A program made the position numbers and the translations under genes. Shown here one piece after another: positions 47,898-56,199 of a stretch of DNA of 64,000 nucleotides. Source of the stretch: Pelagibacterales bacterium SAG-MED49. Lineage in GTDB: Bacteria > Pseudomonadota > Alphaproteobacteria > Pelagibacterales > Pelagibacteraceae. Within the stretch, counting starts at the first letter, position 1. Each line of letters opens with the position of its first letter. The stretch covers positions 124,001 to 188,000 of the forward strand of contig JACWEQ010000001.1 in NCBI GenBank assembly GCA_014653365.1. The letters are read 5' to 3'. The notes beneath the pieces are model-generated. The model searched no databases. It was not told the DNA's origin and was given only the letters and a program-made list of their open reading frames with translations.

Positions 47898-48342
47898 AAT
47901 TTTTGATCCAATCATTAATTCTTGTTTCTAAATTGGAGTAAGTTTTATGTATTTCTATCGAAATTAATTCCTCTTTATTAGGTTTATCACTATTTTCTAA
48001 ATCATTAATAACATAAACGGGATCCTCAATGTCCCAATGAACTATTTTTTCAGGAGATGGCCAGACTGGACAAACTTCATCACTAGCATTGTTGCATACA
48101 GTAAATACCTGGTCAAATATTGTTTTTTCATCCAAAAATTTATTAAAGTTTTTAGAAGATAGATTTTTTGTATCAAAATTATTTTCATTTAGATATTTAA
48201 TGACATATTTATTAATTATTCCAGATGGTTTGCTACCCGCACTGTAACCAATAAATTTATCTTTATGATATTTATTAACTACACTTTCAGCCAATATGCT
48301 TCTATGAGAATTGCCAGTACAAACAAATAAAAGTTTTTTCAT
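47887..48342 (-). CDS. arsC: Arsenate reductase ArsC, LMW-phosphatase (thioredoxin) type
   Basis: Reduces arsenate to arsenite. The 151-aa protein has the P-loop 'CTGNSHRS' (Cys8, Arg14) and the redox pair Cys83 and Cys91 in 'VCNNASDEVCPV', matching the three-cysteine relay of thioredoxin-coupled ArsC. It forms an operon with the aquaporin. In a cell that induces Pst under phosphate limitation, arsenate enters as a phosphate mimic, so placement in the Pho island makes sense. Confidence 0.92.
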   Translation of the reverse strand: MKKLLFVCTGNSHRSILAESVVNKYHKDKFIGYSAGSKPSGIINKYVIKYLNENNFDTKNLSSKNFNKFLDEKTIFDQVFTVCNNASDEVCPVWPSPEKIVHWDIEDPVYVINDLENSDKPNKEELISIEIHKTYSNLETRINDWIKNYEK

Positions 48343-48400
48343 TTTTAACTTTTATTACTATATATTATTTTTTCTATACTTAATGAGTACTAAATCTAAA

Positions 48401-48429
48401 TTGTAATAAAACTGAAACATTGTTAATTT
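48401..48429 (+). promoter_or_regulatory. Pho box upstream of the PhnZ-like gene
   Basis: Units TTGTAATAAAA, CTGAAACATTG, TTAATTT. The 18-mer TTGTAATAAAACTGAAAC matches 14 of 18 Pho-box positions by my count. It ends only about 12-22 bases before the ATG at 48441, so the transcript would be almost leaderless, or the site may act by another geometry. Confidence 0.65.
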
Positions 48430-48440
48430 AAAAGAGTAAA

Positions 48441-48992
48441 ATGGACATTAAATCAAATATTGTCAATTTATTTAAAATTATAGAGGAAATTGGATCAAAC
48501 AAACAATATGGAAATGAAAAAGTTTCACAACTAGAACATGCAATTCAATGTGCATTGTTGGCAAAAAAAAACAATGAAAACCATTTTTTCATTACTGCAG
48601 CTCTATTCCATGATATTGGTCACTTAATTAATAATGACAAAGAAGCCATAAAAAAAGGAATAGATAAAAAGCATGAAAATTCAGGATCTTTTTTTCTTTC
48701 TAGATTTTTTCCAGAAGATGTTACAAGATTAATTAAAGGACATGTGCCAGCTAAAAGATATTTAGTTTATTATGAAAAAGGTTACTATGAAACTTTATCT
48801 ATTGCCTCAAAAAAAAGTTTAGATGTCCAAGGGGGAAGTTTTTCTACAGATGAAGCAAATGATTTTATCAAACAACCTTTTATGAAAGATGCAGTCAGGT
48901 TAAGAAAATATGATGATCTTGCTAAAGTTGAAAATTTAGAAATTCCAAATATAAATTTTTTTTATAAATATGTAGAAAGCAGCTTTAAATAA
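48441..48992 (+). CDS. phnZ: PhnZ-like HD-domain oxygenase (phosphonate C-P bond cleavage)
   Basis: Resembles PhnZ, the mixed-valence di-iron HD oxygenase that cleaves 1-hydroxy-2-aminoethylphosphonate to glycine and phosphate. In the 183-aa sequence I see His33 in 'VSQLEHAIQCALLAKK', His57-Asp58 in 'FHDIGH', 'KGHVPAKRYLV' (His101) and an Asp pair near 158. Tyr23 and Glu26 have the spacing of the PhnZ iron-capping Tyr and substrate-binding Glu. The dioxygenase partner PhnY is not in the window. TmpB or other PhnZ relatives with different phosphonate substrates are alternatives. A Pho box precedes it. Confidence 0.82.
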   Translation: MDIKSNIVNLFKIIEEIGSNKQYGNEKVSQLEHAIQCALLAKKNNENHFFITAALFHDIGHLINNDKEAIKKGIDKKHENSGSFFLSRFFPEDVTRLIKGHVPAKRYLVYYEKGYYETLSIASKKSLDVQGGSFSTDEANDFIKQPFMKDAVRLRKYDDLAKVENLEIPNINFFYKYVESSFK

Positions 48993-50157
48993 ACTTTTTT
49001 TTGTTTAGAAAAATAGCTGTTATGTTCCCAATAATTGCTAAAATAAAAAATAACAAAATAAGCAAATCGTATCCTCCGATAATCCATATTAATGAGCCAA
49101 TCCAGGGGCCTAAAATACTACCAATCATATATTGCAAAGCTAAAATACCATGAACATTACCAAAGTTTTTTTGACCAAAAACATCATTTTGAACTAAAGG
49201 TTTTAAAATCGCCATACTTCCATATGCTGAGCTATTAAATAAAACAAACAAAAATGCTAAATAATGATTAATATTTATAAAGTATAAAAATATCATTCCA
49301 ACTACCATCGAGTAAAAACAAATAACAAATAATTTTAGATTTGATTTATTTCCTCCAAATATCATTACCAAAATTCTTCCAATTACTTGACCAGGTCCAA
49401 ACATTGATGCGGTCAGTACAGCTAGTGACAGACTCATTCCTTTTTCCTGTAACATTGGAATTACATGAGTTGTAATAGCACCAATATTAAATCCAATAAT
49501 AAACAATGAAAAACTAAATAACCAAAACCTATAGTCTTTAAGTATTATTTTAAGCTTTGAATTTTGATTGTTTTGTTTTTCAATATTTTTAAATTCTTTT
49601 CGAATTATATTTTTAAAACCAAAATAATTAGCTGGTGAACTAATCAGTATATTTATTATTCCAAAAATAAATACAGTAAACCTCCAGTCATATTGTTCTG
49701 TTAAATAAGTTGCAGTAGGAAATGTATATGTGCTTGCAAATCCCGCAAACAAAGTAATAATTGCAATAGATGTCTTAGCCTTTGATTTTAAATTAATAGT
49801 AATGACGCTAAAAAGTATCGTGTAAAGACAACCACCAGAGGTTGCACTAACAAGTATCCAAGCAACTAAAAATCCACCATATGTATCTACTAATGAAAGA
49901 TAAATTACACTTAGTCCTAACAGTATAGGGCTGGCCCACATCATTGGAAAACTTAGATTTCTATCTACAATCTTACCTAGAAAAGGTAAAAGTAAACTAT
50001 GCACAACTAAGCCTAGAGAATAAATAAAAGTTAAGTTGCTTCTTGAAATACCAAGTTCATTTTCCCAAGTTAACAATAGTGCTGAAAATAAGTACATGCA
50101 GCTGCTGTAACAAAAGGTAACCGATATACCTATTAAAAATGCAGGTAAATATTTCAT
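48985..50157 (-). CDS. Major facilitator superfamily transporter
   Basis: A 390-aa protein with about twelve membrane helices and MFS features: the cytoplasmic loop after helix 2 reads 'LGKIVDRNLSF' and the equivalent in the second half 'IGRILVMIFGG'; a charged central loop ('IIRKEFKNIEKQNNQN') separates the halves. It resembles monocarboxylate/oxalate-formate type MFS permeases. The cargo is unknown; position suggests phosphonate products, organophosphates or arsenicals. Its 3' end overlaps phnZ by 8 bases. Confidence 0.85.
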   Translation of the reverse strand: MKYLPAFLIGISVTFCYSSCMYLFSALLLTWENELGISRSNLTFIYSLGLVVHSLLLPFLGKIVDRNLSFPMMWASPILLGLSVIYLSLVDTYGGFLVAWILVSATSGGCLYTILFSVITINLKSKAKTSIAIITLFAGFASTYTFPTATYLTEQYDWRFTVFIFGIINILISSPANYFGFKNIIRKEFKNIEKQNNQNSKLKIILKDYRFWLFSFSLFIIGFNIGAITTHVIPMLQEKGMSLSLAVLTASMFGPGQVIGRILVMIFGGNKSNLKLFVICFYSMVVGMIFLYFININHYLAFLFVLFNSSAYGSMAILKPLVQNDVFGQKNFGNVHGILALQYMIGSILGPWIGSLIWIIGGYDLLILLFFILAIIGNITAIFLNKKKFI

Positions 50158-50171
50158 AAAATTTTTTATTT

Positions 50172-50193
50172 CTTTAACATTTTTTTAACAAAA
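50172..50193 (+). promoter_or_regulatory. Weak Pho-box-like repeat upstream of the exported KPWWKFW protein
   Basis: Two 11-base units CTTTAACATTT and TTTTAACAAAA in the 54-base divergent gap. They resemble the degenerate first unit of the pstS site more than a full Pho box; the TGT cores are reduced to TTT. Low confidence. Confidence 0.3.
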
Positions 50194-50211
50194 GTAAGTT
50201 AATAGATTATT

Positions 50212-50634
50212 ATGAAAAAAATCTTAATCTCATTTATATTAACTTTATCCACAATCTCTATTACTCAAGCTGACAACCATGTCAAAATAACAGAACAACA
50301 AGCTGGTAGTAGTTATTCACAAAACACTGAGGACACATTTAAAAATGAAATAGGGAATTGTGAAGACTCTGGCGTACTTATGTTAAGAGCCACTGTTAAA
50401 AACGATATTTCAAGATCTAGTCCCGAAAAAGCATCTGAGGCAGAAGCATTAATGAAAGAGGGTATGAAATTGTGTAATGAAAATAGAGTTTTTGAAGCAA
50501 AACTAAAATTAGAAGACGCTAAAACAACTGCTAGAGCAGGATTAGTAGATGGAGAGGATCCATCTATAACTAAAGTTGTTGTTGACAATAATGAGATAAC
50601 AAAGGAAGAAAAACCTTGGTGGAAATTCTGGTAA
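50212..50634 (+). CDS. Small exported protein of unknown function with C-terminal KPWWKFW
   Basis: Unrecognised 140-aa protein. A signal peptide (about 1-20, '...STISITQA') precedes an acidic, helical mature region with two cysteines (50 and 88) that may pair. The last residues, 'KPWWKFW', form an unusual aromatic/basic tail that could touch the membrane or be a recognition motif. It sits alone between the MFS gene (divergent) and the phosphonate permease genes (convergent), inside the Pho island. Confidence 0.78.
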   Translation: MKKILISFILTLSTISITQADNHVKITEQQAGSSYSQNTEDTFKNEIGNCEDSGVLMLRATVKNDISRSSPEKASEAEALMKEGMKLCNENRVFEAKLKLEDAKTTARAGLVDGEDPSITKVVVDNNEITKEEKPWWKFW

Positions 50635-50707
50635 AATAGATTTTTATCTTTTTAAATTCTTAGATTAAAATTTTTAGAAAAAATATTTGATAAAGATTTT
50701 TTTTTAT

Positions 50708-52108
50708 TTACCTTACAATTAATTGATCTGATCCAATTAATATTCTTCTAAGCCAAGCAGATAATCTATCCATAAATATTACAACTGCTAAAACTAATAT
50801 TGCCATGTAGGCAACATTTTCAAAATCATTTCCAGTACCTAGTGCACCTAAAAATTGCAACCCAATTCCTCCAGCACCCATTGCTCCAATAATTACAGCA
50901 CCTCTAGTATTTGACTCTAAATAGTATAAGGATTGTGATACAAAAATAGGAAGTATTTGAGGAATTATACCAAATCTATGTTGTAGAAATTTACTAGCCC
51001 CCGTTGATTGAACTCCTTCTTGTTGTTTCTTCTCGGTATTTTCAATTGCTTCAGAATACAATTTACCTAAAGTACCTGTATCGGTAAAACCAATTGCAAA
51101 AATTCCAGTAAAGGGTCCTGGACCAAAGGCTCTTAAAAATATTAAACTCCAAATTAAAAAATCTATTCCTCTTAAAGTGTCAAATAATCTCCTCAACGTA
51201 AATCTTAGAGCTTTAATGGGTGTAACGTTGTACGCCGCAAGAAAGGATAGGGGTAGAGCCATCACTGTAGCAAACATTGTTCCTAGCACAGCCATAACTA
51301 TGGTTTCGAGCATTGCCCACCAAACTCTACCGTGCATGAATGCTTCATTGTCTTTAATTTCTGTAAAGAAAAGTTTTAAATTAGACATTTCAGGAACAAC
51401 TCTTTCTTTAGAAAAAGTCAAACCTAATGCTTCGAAAAAGCTATATGGTTCTAACGGACTTGAGAAATCAAACCAAAAATATTTCCATCCGATACTGTAA
51501 CGATGAATTTCAACTTTTCTTGGATATACTTGAATTCTCTCATACAAAGTTGGTCTAAATTCAACCCTGTTTTCTGTAATTCTAAAACCCTTTAAATCGT
51601 CTTCAGCTAAATCTTCTGAACCAACAAGGTAAGGTTTACCATTAGTATTTAATTTTATAGTAAAATCTCTTTCATATTTAGGAAAATTTACAATCTCTAC
51701 TCTATCTTTGTATAATATTGCTTTACCTTTATTATTAAATTCAACTACATTGCCAACATTATCAGAATTTTTGTAAAACCAATCTGGAATTGATTTATCT
51801 AGATTGTCTCTTCCATAAACACTTCTATAGTTACCTTCAAAAGCTATCTTAATATCATCATGATTTTCCCATTTCATTGTTACATGATCTTTGTGCGCAT
51901 ATGTATCTAAAGCAAACATAGCGGCATTTTGTGGTTTCCATTTTTTTGGAATATCAACAACGTCTAGAGTAAAAAAACCTACTATTAAATATAACATAAT
52001 AAGAAAAAAAATTATTTGGCCTTTTAATCTACTCTTCCTGGCCTGTTTAAATGTATCAGGAAATAATTTTCGAATATTATCTCTTTCAATTGCTAAACTA
52101 GAACTCAT
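50708..52108 (-). CDS. phnE2: Phosphonate ABC transporter permease, PhnE2 type with extended N-terminus
   Basis: Membrane subunit of the phosphonate importer. The 466-aa protein is far longer than a typical 260-290-aa PhnE. After a first membrane helix (about 30-50) a soluble, probably periplasmic region of roughly 200 residues precedes the permease core ('ETIVMAVLGTMFATVMALP'), with the PhnE signatures 'DTLRGIDFLIWSLIFLRAFG', 'GTLGKLYSEAIEN' and 'GAMGAGGIG'. Its start overlaps the phnE1 stop. Long second PhnE subunits occur in alphaproteobacteria. Confidence 0.92.
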   Translation of the reverse strand: MSSSLAIERDNIRKLFPDTFKQARKSRLKGQIIFFLIMLYLIVGFFTLDVVDIPKKWKPQNAAMFALDTYAHKDHVTMKWENHDDIKIAFEGNYRSVYGRDNLDKSIPDWFYKNSDNVGNVVEFNNKGKAILYKDRVEIVNFPKYERDFTIKLNTNGKPYLVGSEDLAEDDLKGFRITENRVEFRPTLYERIQVYPRKVEIHRYSIGWKYFWFDFSSPLEPYSFFEALGLTFSKERVVPEMSNLKLFFTEIKDNEAFMHGRVWWAMLETIVMAVLGTMFATVMALPLSFLAAYNVTPIKALRFTLRRLFDTLRGIDFLIWSLIFLRAFGPGPFTGIFAIGFTDTGTLGKLYSEAIENTEKKQQEGVQSTGASKFLQHRFGIIPQILPIFVSQSLYYLESNTRGAVIIGAMGAGGIGLQFLGALGTGNDFENVAYMAILVLAVVIFMDRLSAWLRRILIGSDQLIVR

Positions 52109-52959
52109 TGATTTACCCCAATTAATTTATGTCTCCAATATGCAGACAAATAATCTAATGCAATTATTGTACCAACCAGTAAGAACATACAAGCCAAAAC
52201 ATCAGCTCCATAATTCCACTGAATTAAAGCTGCTAACATTTCTCCAATTCCTCCTGCACCAACAAAACCTAATATAGTAGATTCTCTGACATTTATTTCT
52301 AACCTCAATATTCCATAACTTAGAAAAAGAGGGAGCACTTGTGGAAGAACTGAGAATCTTATCTTTTGTGTCCAAGTTGCACCAACAGAACTTAAACCTT
52401 CAATAGGTTTTCCATCACAATTTTCTATAGCTTCCGTGAATAATTTACCAAGTGCTCCTGCAGTATGTATTGTTATGGCAATCACTGCTGGTAAAGATGA
52501 TTTACCCATTAAATATAAAAACACCATTGCTATTATTAATGTTGGAAATGATCTTGTCACATCCATAAAAAATTTTGTAAATTGAATAACCCTTTTATTT
52601 CTTATTAAATTTCTACTTGAGAAGATTGCAAAAATAACTGCCAAAACAAATCCGATCGAAGTTGAAAATAATGCAATATTTAAAGTTATAATTAATTCAG
52701 GAATGTACTTAATAACTCTTGGCCAATATTTCCATCCCATCTCAAATGTATCAACAAATAAATCTCTTGGATAATTAAAAAAATTAGCTATACCTCTACC
52801 AAAAGATCCTGCATTTGCCTCTAACGATACCAGGGTGCCACCAAAAAAAACTAATATTAGAATTGCAATTCCCAGTAACGAGGACCTAGTTCTTTGATTT
52901 GTTAATTTTTTTAAATTAACTTCAATTTGTTCTAAGTTTGCAGGTAATGCTTTTGACAT
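52105..52959 (-). CDS. phnE: Phosphonate ABC transporter permease PhnE1
   Basis: First phosphonate permease subunit. I choose ATG 52959 (MSKALPANLEQ), giving 284 aa, because the track start lies inside the terminator that follows phnD. Core features: 'TLNIALFSTSIGFVLAVIFAI', 'MDVTRSFPTLIIAMVFLYL', 'GALGKLFTEAIENCD' and 'GFVGAGGIGEML'. It overlaps phnE2 by four bases. Confidence 0.94.
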   Translation of the reverse strand: MSKALPANLEQIEVNLKKLTNQRTRSSLLGIAILILVFFGGTLVSLEANAGSFGRGIANFFNYPRDLFVDTFEMGWKYWPRVIKYIPELIITLNIALFSTSIGFVLAVIFAIFSSRNLIRNKRVIQFTKFFMDVTRSFPTLIIAMVFLYLMGKSSLPAVIAITIHTAGALGKLFTEAIENCDGKPIEGLSSVGATWTQKIRFSVLPQVLPLFLSYGILRLEINVRESTILGFVGAGGIGEMLAALIQWNYGADVLACMFLLVGTIIALDYLSAYWRHKLIGVNQ

Positions 52960-52965
52960 AATTTT

Positions 52966-53004
52966 AAAAAAAAACAGAGGCAAAGATTTTAAGTCTTTGC
53001 CTCT
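52966..53004 (-). terminator. Intrinsic terminator between phnD and phnE1
   Basis: On the minus strand an 11-bp perfect stem, AGAGGCAAAGA / TCTTTGCCTCT, with a 7-base loop, is followed by nine T's after one G. It is placed exactly between binding-protein and permease genes, ending a few bases before the phnE1 ATG: the third case of this layout in the window. Confidence 0.92.
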
Positions 53005-53021
53005 AATTTATAGGGGTTTAA

Positions 53022-53972
53022 TTAATTATTCTTTTGTGCTTCAATTTTAGCTTTTCTTGCTGCTACAACTGATTCATAGAAAGAGTGATCTACAGCTACC
53101 CATTTTTTTACAATCCCGTTTGCAACGTTTTCACTACATTTTGGATCGTTTTCGTGTATCCATTTTTTCAATCCAATCATTACTTGATGTGCTCTAACAG
53201 GTAAAAAAGTAGGCATTACAATTGGACCATTAGGAATTAATTTTGAAGACCAAATTTGAACAATGTCGTCCATATTTAAAATCCCTTTATCAACCATTTT
53301 TCTTAAATTCCCTGATGAATATCCTTCTTCCCAGCTACCAACGCCAGACACCCATGTTACAGCAGCATCAACGTCACCATTCATTAATGCTAATACATTG
53401 TTTTCATGTCCTCCAGAAAACTGTGTTTTTGAAAAATATGTATCTGGATCCATACCCATAGCTTTTAATTCAATTGATGGAATTAAAAAACCTGATGTAG
53501 AGTTAGGGTCAGCCCAACCAAATGATTTACCTTTAAGATCTGCCATTGATTTAATTCCAGATGCTTTAGTTGCTACTGCTACTGAGTAATAACCCATGTC
53601 TCCAGTTGGTTGCATTCTTGTTAATACTGGCACTACAGCAGTTGGATCTTTAAGATACATACCTGCATATCCAGAAGAACCAAACCATGTATAATCTAGA
53701 TTTCCACCTAGCATCGACTCCATTGTTCCAGCATAGTCTTTAAATGTAAAAAATTTAGCTGGTACACCATAAGCTGCTTCGATATATGGCATGAAACAAT
53801 CATTTCTAGCGATAATATCTTGAGCTGCTTCGTCACCTAAAAAACCAACTCTAAATTCCGGTTGGTATTTACTTAAGTCCATTTTTGGACCTGTGTAAGT
53901 TACTGCATTAGCCTGAGTTGCAAACAATATCATAGCCAAAAGTGCAATAACTCTTGTTAGTTTATTAAACAT
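53022..53972 (-). CDS. phnD: Phosphonate ABC transporter, periplasmic binding protein PhnD
   Basis: Captures alkylphosphonates in the periplasm. The 316-aa precursor has a signal peptide (about 1-23, 'ALLAMILFATQANA') and PhnD-type motifs 'AGTMESMLGGNLDYTWFGSSGY', 'FGWADPNSTSGFLIPS' and 'GDVDAAVTWVSG'. A strong AAGGAG ribosome site precedes it and a terminator follows. The ligand (methylphosphonate, AEP or other) cannot be read from this; SAR11 with this system use methylphosphonate. Confidence 0.95.
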   Translation of the reverse strand: MFNKLTRVIALLAMILFATQANAVTYTGPKMDLSKYQPEFRVGFLGDEAAQDIIARNDCFMPYIEAAYGVPAKFFTFKDYAGTMESMLGGNLDYTWFGSSGYAGMYLKDPTAVVPVLTRMQPTGDMGYYSVAVATKASGIKSMADLKGKSFGWADPNSTSGFLIPSIELKAMGMDPDTYFSKTQFSGGHENNVLALMNGDVDAAVTWVSGVGSWEEGYSSGNLRKMVDKGILNMDDIVQIWSSKLIPNGPIVMPTFLPVRAHQVMIGLKKWIHENDPKCSENVANGIVKKWVAVDHSFYESVVAARKAKIEAQKNN

Positions 53973-54032
53973 AATTATCTCCTTTTTTTATTTCTAGTCT
54001 AACGACTTATTTGTACCGATGAGTTATTGACC

Positions 54033-54857
54033 TCATGCAGTTGCAAATTCTTTTTTCAACATCCCTTTTAAATTATTTTTTGTTTTAAGCTCAGTTGATG
54101 TTACTTGTGGCTCAAAAGCTTCATCTGCTTCTGCTCCATAAATTTCTCTTGCAAGTTTATCTGACAATTTTTCTGGTAAATCATCAAAGACAATTGCACC
54201 ATCTTTCATACCAATAATTCTGTCACAGTAAGTTTTTGCTGTATCTAGAGTATGAAGATTTGAAATGACGGTTAAATTTTTTTCATCATGAATTTTTCTT
54301 AATGACTCCATAACCATCCTAGCATTCATTGGGTCTAAAGATGCTATAGGTTCATCTGCTAAAATCATTTTAGGATTTTGCATTAATGCTCTGCATATAG
54401 CCACACGTTGCTGTTGACCTCCAGATAATGTTTCTGCTCTTTGAAGAGCAGTGTTAGCCATACCTAAGTTGTTAAGTAAAATCAAAGCATCAGCTCTTTC
54501 ATCACGAGAAAATATTTTTAAAGATGCCCTAAATGAACCTTGATAATTTAATCTACCTAAAATGACATTTGTTAATACATCAAGTCTTGGCACTAAGTTA
54601 AATTGTTGAAAAATCATTGCACAATTTCTCTGCCAAGATCTTTTTTCTTTGCTTTTAAGTTCTAATATATTTTGACCATCGACTTCTATTTTTCCATCTG
54701 TTGCATCTGTTAGTCTATTAATGATTCTTAGAAGAGTAGATTTACCTGCACCTGATCTTCCAATAATTCCTATCATTTGAGGTTTATTGACCTTAAATGA
54801 GATATTTTTTACGGCATGGTTATTGCCAAAATATTTATTTACATTATTTATGAGCAT
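54033..54857 (-). CDS. phnC: Phosphonate ABC transporter ATPase PhnC
   Basis: ATPase of the phosphonate importer, first gene of the minus-strand phnCDE1E2 operon. The 274-aa protein shows Walker A '[17 protein letters not shown]', Q-loop '[19 protein letters not shown]' (typical PhnC), signature '[15 protein letters not shown]' and Walker B '[14 protein letters not shown]'. No clear ribosome site precedes the ATG. Confidence 0.94.
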   Translation of the reverse strand: MLINNVNKYFGNNHAVKNISFKVNKPQMIGIIGRSGAGKSTLLRIINRLTDATDGKIEVDGQNILELKSKEKRSWQRNCAMIFQQFNLVPRLDVLTNVILGRLNYQGSFRASLKIFSRDERADALILLNNLGMANTALQRAETLSGGQQQRVAICRALMQNPKMILADEPIASLDPMNARMVMESLRKIHDEKNLTVISNLHTLDTAKTYCDRIIGMKDGAIVFDDLPEKLSDKLAREIYGAEADEAFEPQVTSTELKTKNNLKGMLKKEFATA

Positions 54858-54910
54858 GCAATTTTATGCACCTCAATTCTTTAGGAAATGTTAAAACTTT
54901 ATTAATAAAA

Positions 54911-54951
54911 TTTATAAGTTTTGTTTAATTATTGTTAAAAATAAACTACAG
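54911..54951 (-). promoter_or_regulatory. Candidate Pho box and -10 for the phnCDE1E2 operon
   Basis: On the minus strand CTGTAGTTTAT followed by TTTTAACAATA (54934-54951 core; 12 of 18 Pho-box matches by my count) and a -10 candidate TATAAA at 54911-54916, spacing 17, close to the 19 seen at pstS. Fits a PhoB-dependent promoter but is weaker than pstS and phnX. Confidence 0.5.
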
Positions 54952-54975
54952 GTAGAAAATACAGTATTTATTACT

Positions 54976-55686
54976 CTAAACTTTAACAAGTATCTGAATT
55001 TTAGACCCATCAAAATAACTTTCACTTAGCTCTATTGGGGTTTTATTAAAGTCAACATTAATAGATGTCGTTTTTATTAAAGGTTTTCCAACATCAATAT
55101 TTAAAAGATTTGATTTTATTTTGTCTGAAATTTCAGCGCTTATTAACGTTTTAGATCTTATTATTTTTTTAACATTTAATAAATTAAAGGCTTTAGTTAC
55201 AGACTGTTTTTTAACAAAATGATTAATAAATTTTGGAAATCTATCATGGGGTATTGATCTAAATGTTATTACAGAAGGAGAATTATTTATATATCCTATA
55301 CTATTTATTCTAGTGACTTTTTCTTTTTTATTTAAATTCAATTCTTTTTTCTCAAATAGATTACATTCTGCAATATCAAAACTTTTGATTTCAATTCGCA
55401 CTGATTTGTTCTCTTCAAGAATATTTTCAGTAAAACGAACATTTTTGCTTATTGAATAATTAATTTTTGATGTTTTTACAAAAACACCCAAACCTCTTTT
55501 TGAATATATTAAATTATCATTTTTAAGTTCTTTAAAAGCTCTTCTTATAGTGTGTCTATTAACATTGAACTGTTTTGCATACTCACCCTCGGAATCTAAT
55601 TTTTTATTAATTTTGTACTTATTTAAAACAATTTCTCTTTTAATTGAATTGTATATTTCTTTCCAAAGCAAATCCTTTGATGTCAT
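54976..55686 (-). CDS. phnF: GntR/HutC-family regulator, PhnF-like
   Basis: A 236-aa transcription factor with an N-terminal GntR winged helix ('LDSEGEYAKQFNVNRHTIRRAFKEL') and a UTRA ligand-binding domain. PhnF proteins next to phosphonate genes typically repress them and respond to phosphate or phosphonate compounds. Divergent from phnG and upstream of phnC, it is well placed to control both. The ligand is unknown. Confidence 0.87.
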   Translation of the reverse strand: MTSKDLLWKEIYNSIKREIVLNKYKINKKLDSEGEYAKQFNVNRHTIRRAFKELKNDNLIYSKRGLGVFVKTSKINYSISKNVRFTENILEENKSVRIEIKSFDIAECNLFEKKELNLNKKEKVTRINSIGYINNSPSVITFRSIPHDRFPKFINHFVKKQSVTKAFNLLNVKKIIRSKTLISAEISDKIKSNLLNIDVGKPLIKTTSINVDFNKTPIELSESYFDGSKIQILVKV

Positions 55687-55732
55687 AAAATTTTAATAAA
55701 TAATCTATTGAAATTTTTTTCAATTTAGTTAC

Positions 55733-55748
55733 TTGTCTAGTTGTATAG
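55733..55748. promoter_or_regulatory. Possible PhnF operator in the phnF-phnG gap
   Basis: Tandem 8-base repeats TTGTCTAG and TTGTATAG directly before the phnG ATG. HutC-type GntR regulators often bind sequences built on TTGTNTAnACAA-like halves, so this is the best operator candidate in the gap. Assignment is inference. Confidence 0.35.
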
Positions 55749-55752
55749 TATT

Positions 55753-56196
55753 ATGTTAAATGAATCAAGAAAACAATGGTTAAGTTATTTAGCAACTGCT
55801 GATGAAGATTATCTCATTTTGCTTTGGGATAATTTAAATATGAAAATAAAATATAATTGGTTAAGAGAACCTGAGATTGGTAGTGTAATGGTTCAAGGAA
55901 AAGCAGGAGCCACAGGTGATAATTTTAATGTTGGAGAGGTAACTATAACTAGATGTTCAGTTAATTTAGATAAAAAAATTCAAGGTCATGGTTATGTTCA
56001 AGGTAGAAATAAATATAAATCTAAAATTGCAGCTTTGTGTGATGCGTTAATGCAAACTGAAAAAAAAGAAATTATAAAAAAGAATATACTGGATAAATTA
56101 GTTAAATACAAAAATAATAAAAGAAACGAAATATTATCTAAAACAGAAGCTACTAAAGTTGATTTTTTTACCTTGGTAAGAGGTGAGGATAAATAA
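55753..56196 (+). CDS. phnG: C-P lyase core subunit PhnG
   Basis: Subunit of the PhnGHIJ complex, which with PhnI links phosphonate to ribose 5-triphosphate. From the ATG at 55753 it is 147 aa; the track counts an upstream TTG. The family motif 'REPEIGSVMVQGKAGATGDNFNVGE' is clear (split over residues 32-58). No ribosome site is visible, so translation may be leaderless. First gene of phnGHIJKLN. Confidence 0.94.
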   Translation: MLNESRKQWLSYLATADEDYLILLWDNLNMKIKYNWLREPEIGSVMVQGKAGATGDNFNVGEVTITRCSVNLDKKIQGHGYVQGRNKYKSKIAALCDALMQTEKKEIIKKNILDKLVKYKNNKRNEILSKTEATKVDFFTLVRGEDK

Positions 56197-56199
56197 TTT

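Noticed and set aside
51177-51500. Plus-strand ORFs over the phosphonate transporter genes (51177, 51891, 53243, 53263)
   Set aside because: Shadows of phnE2, phnE1 and phnD; translations are low-complexity and unlike any family.
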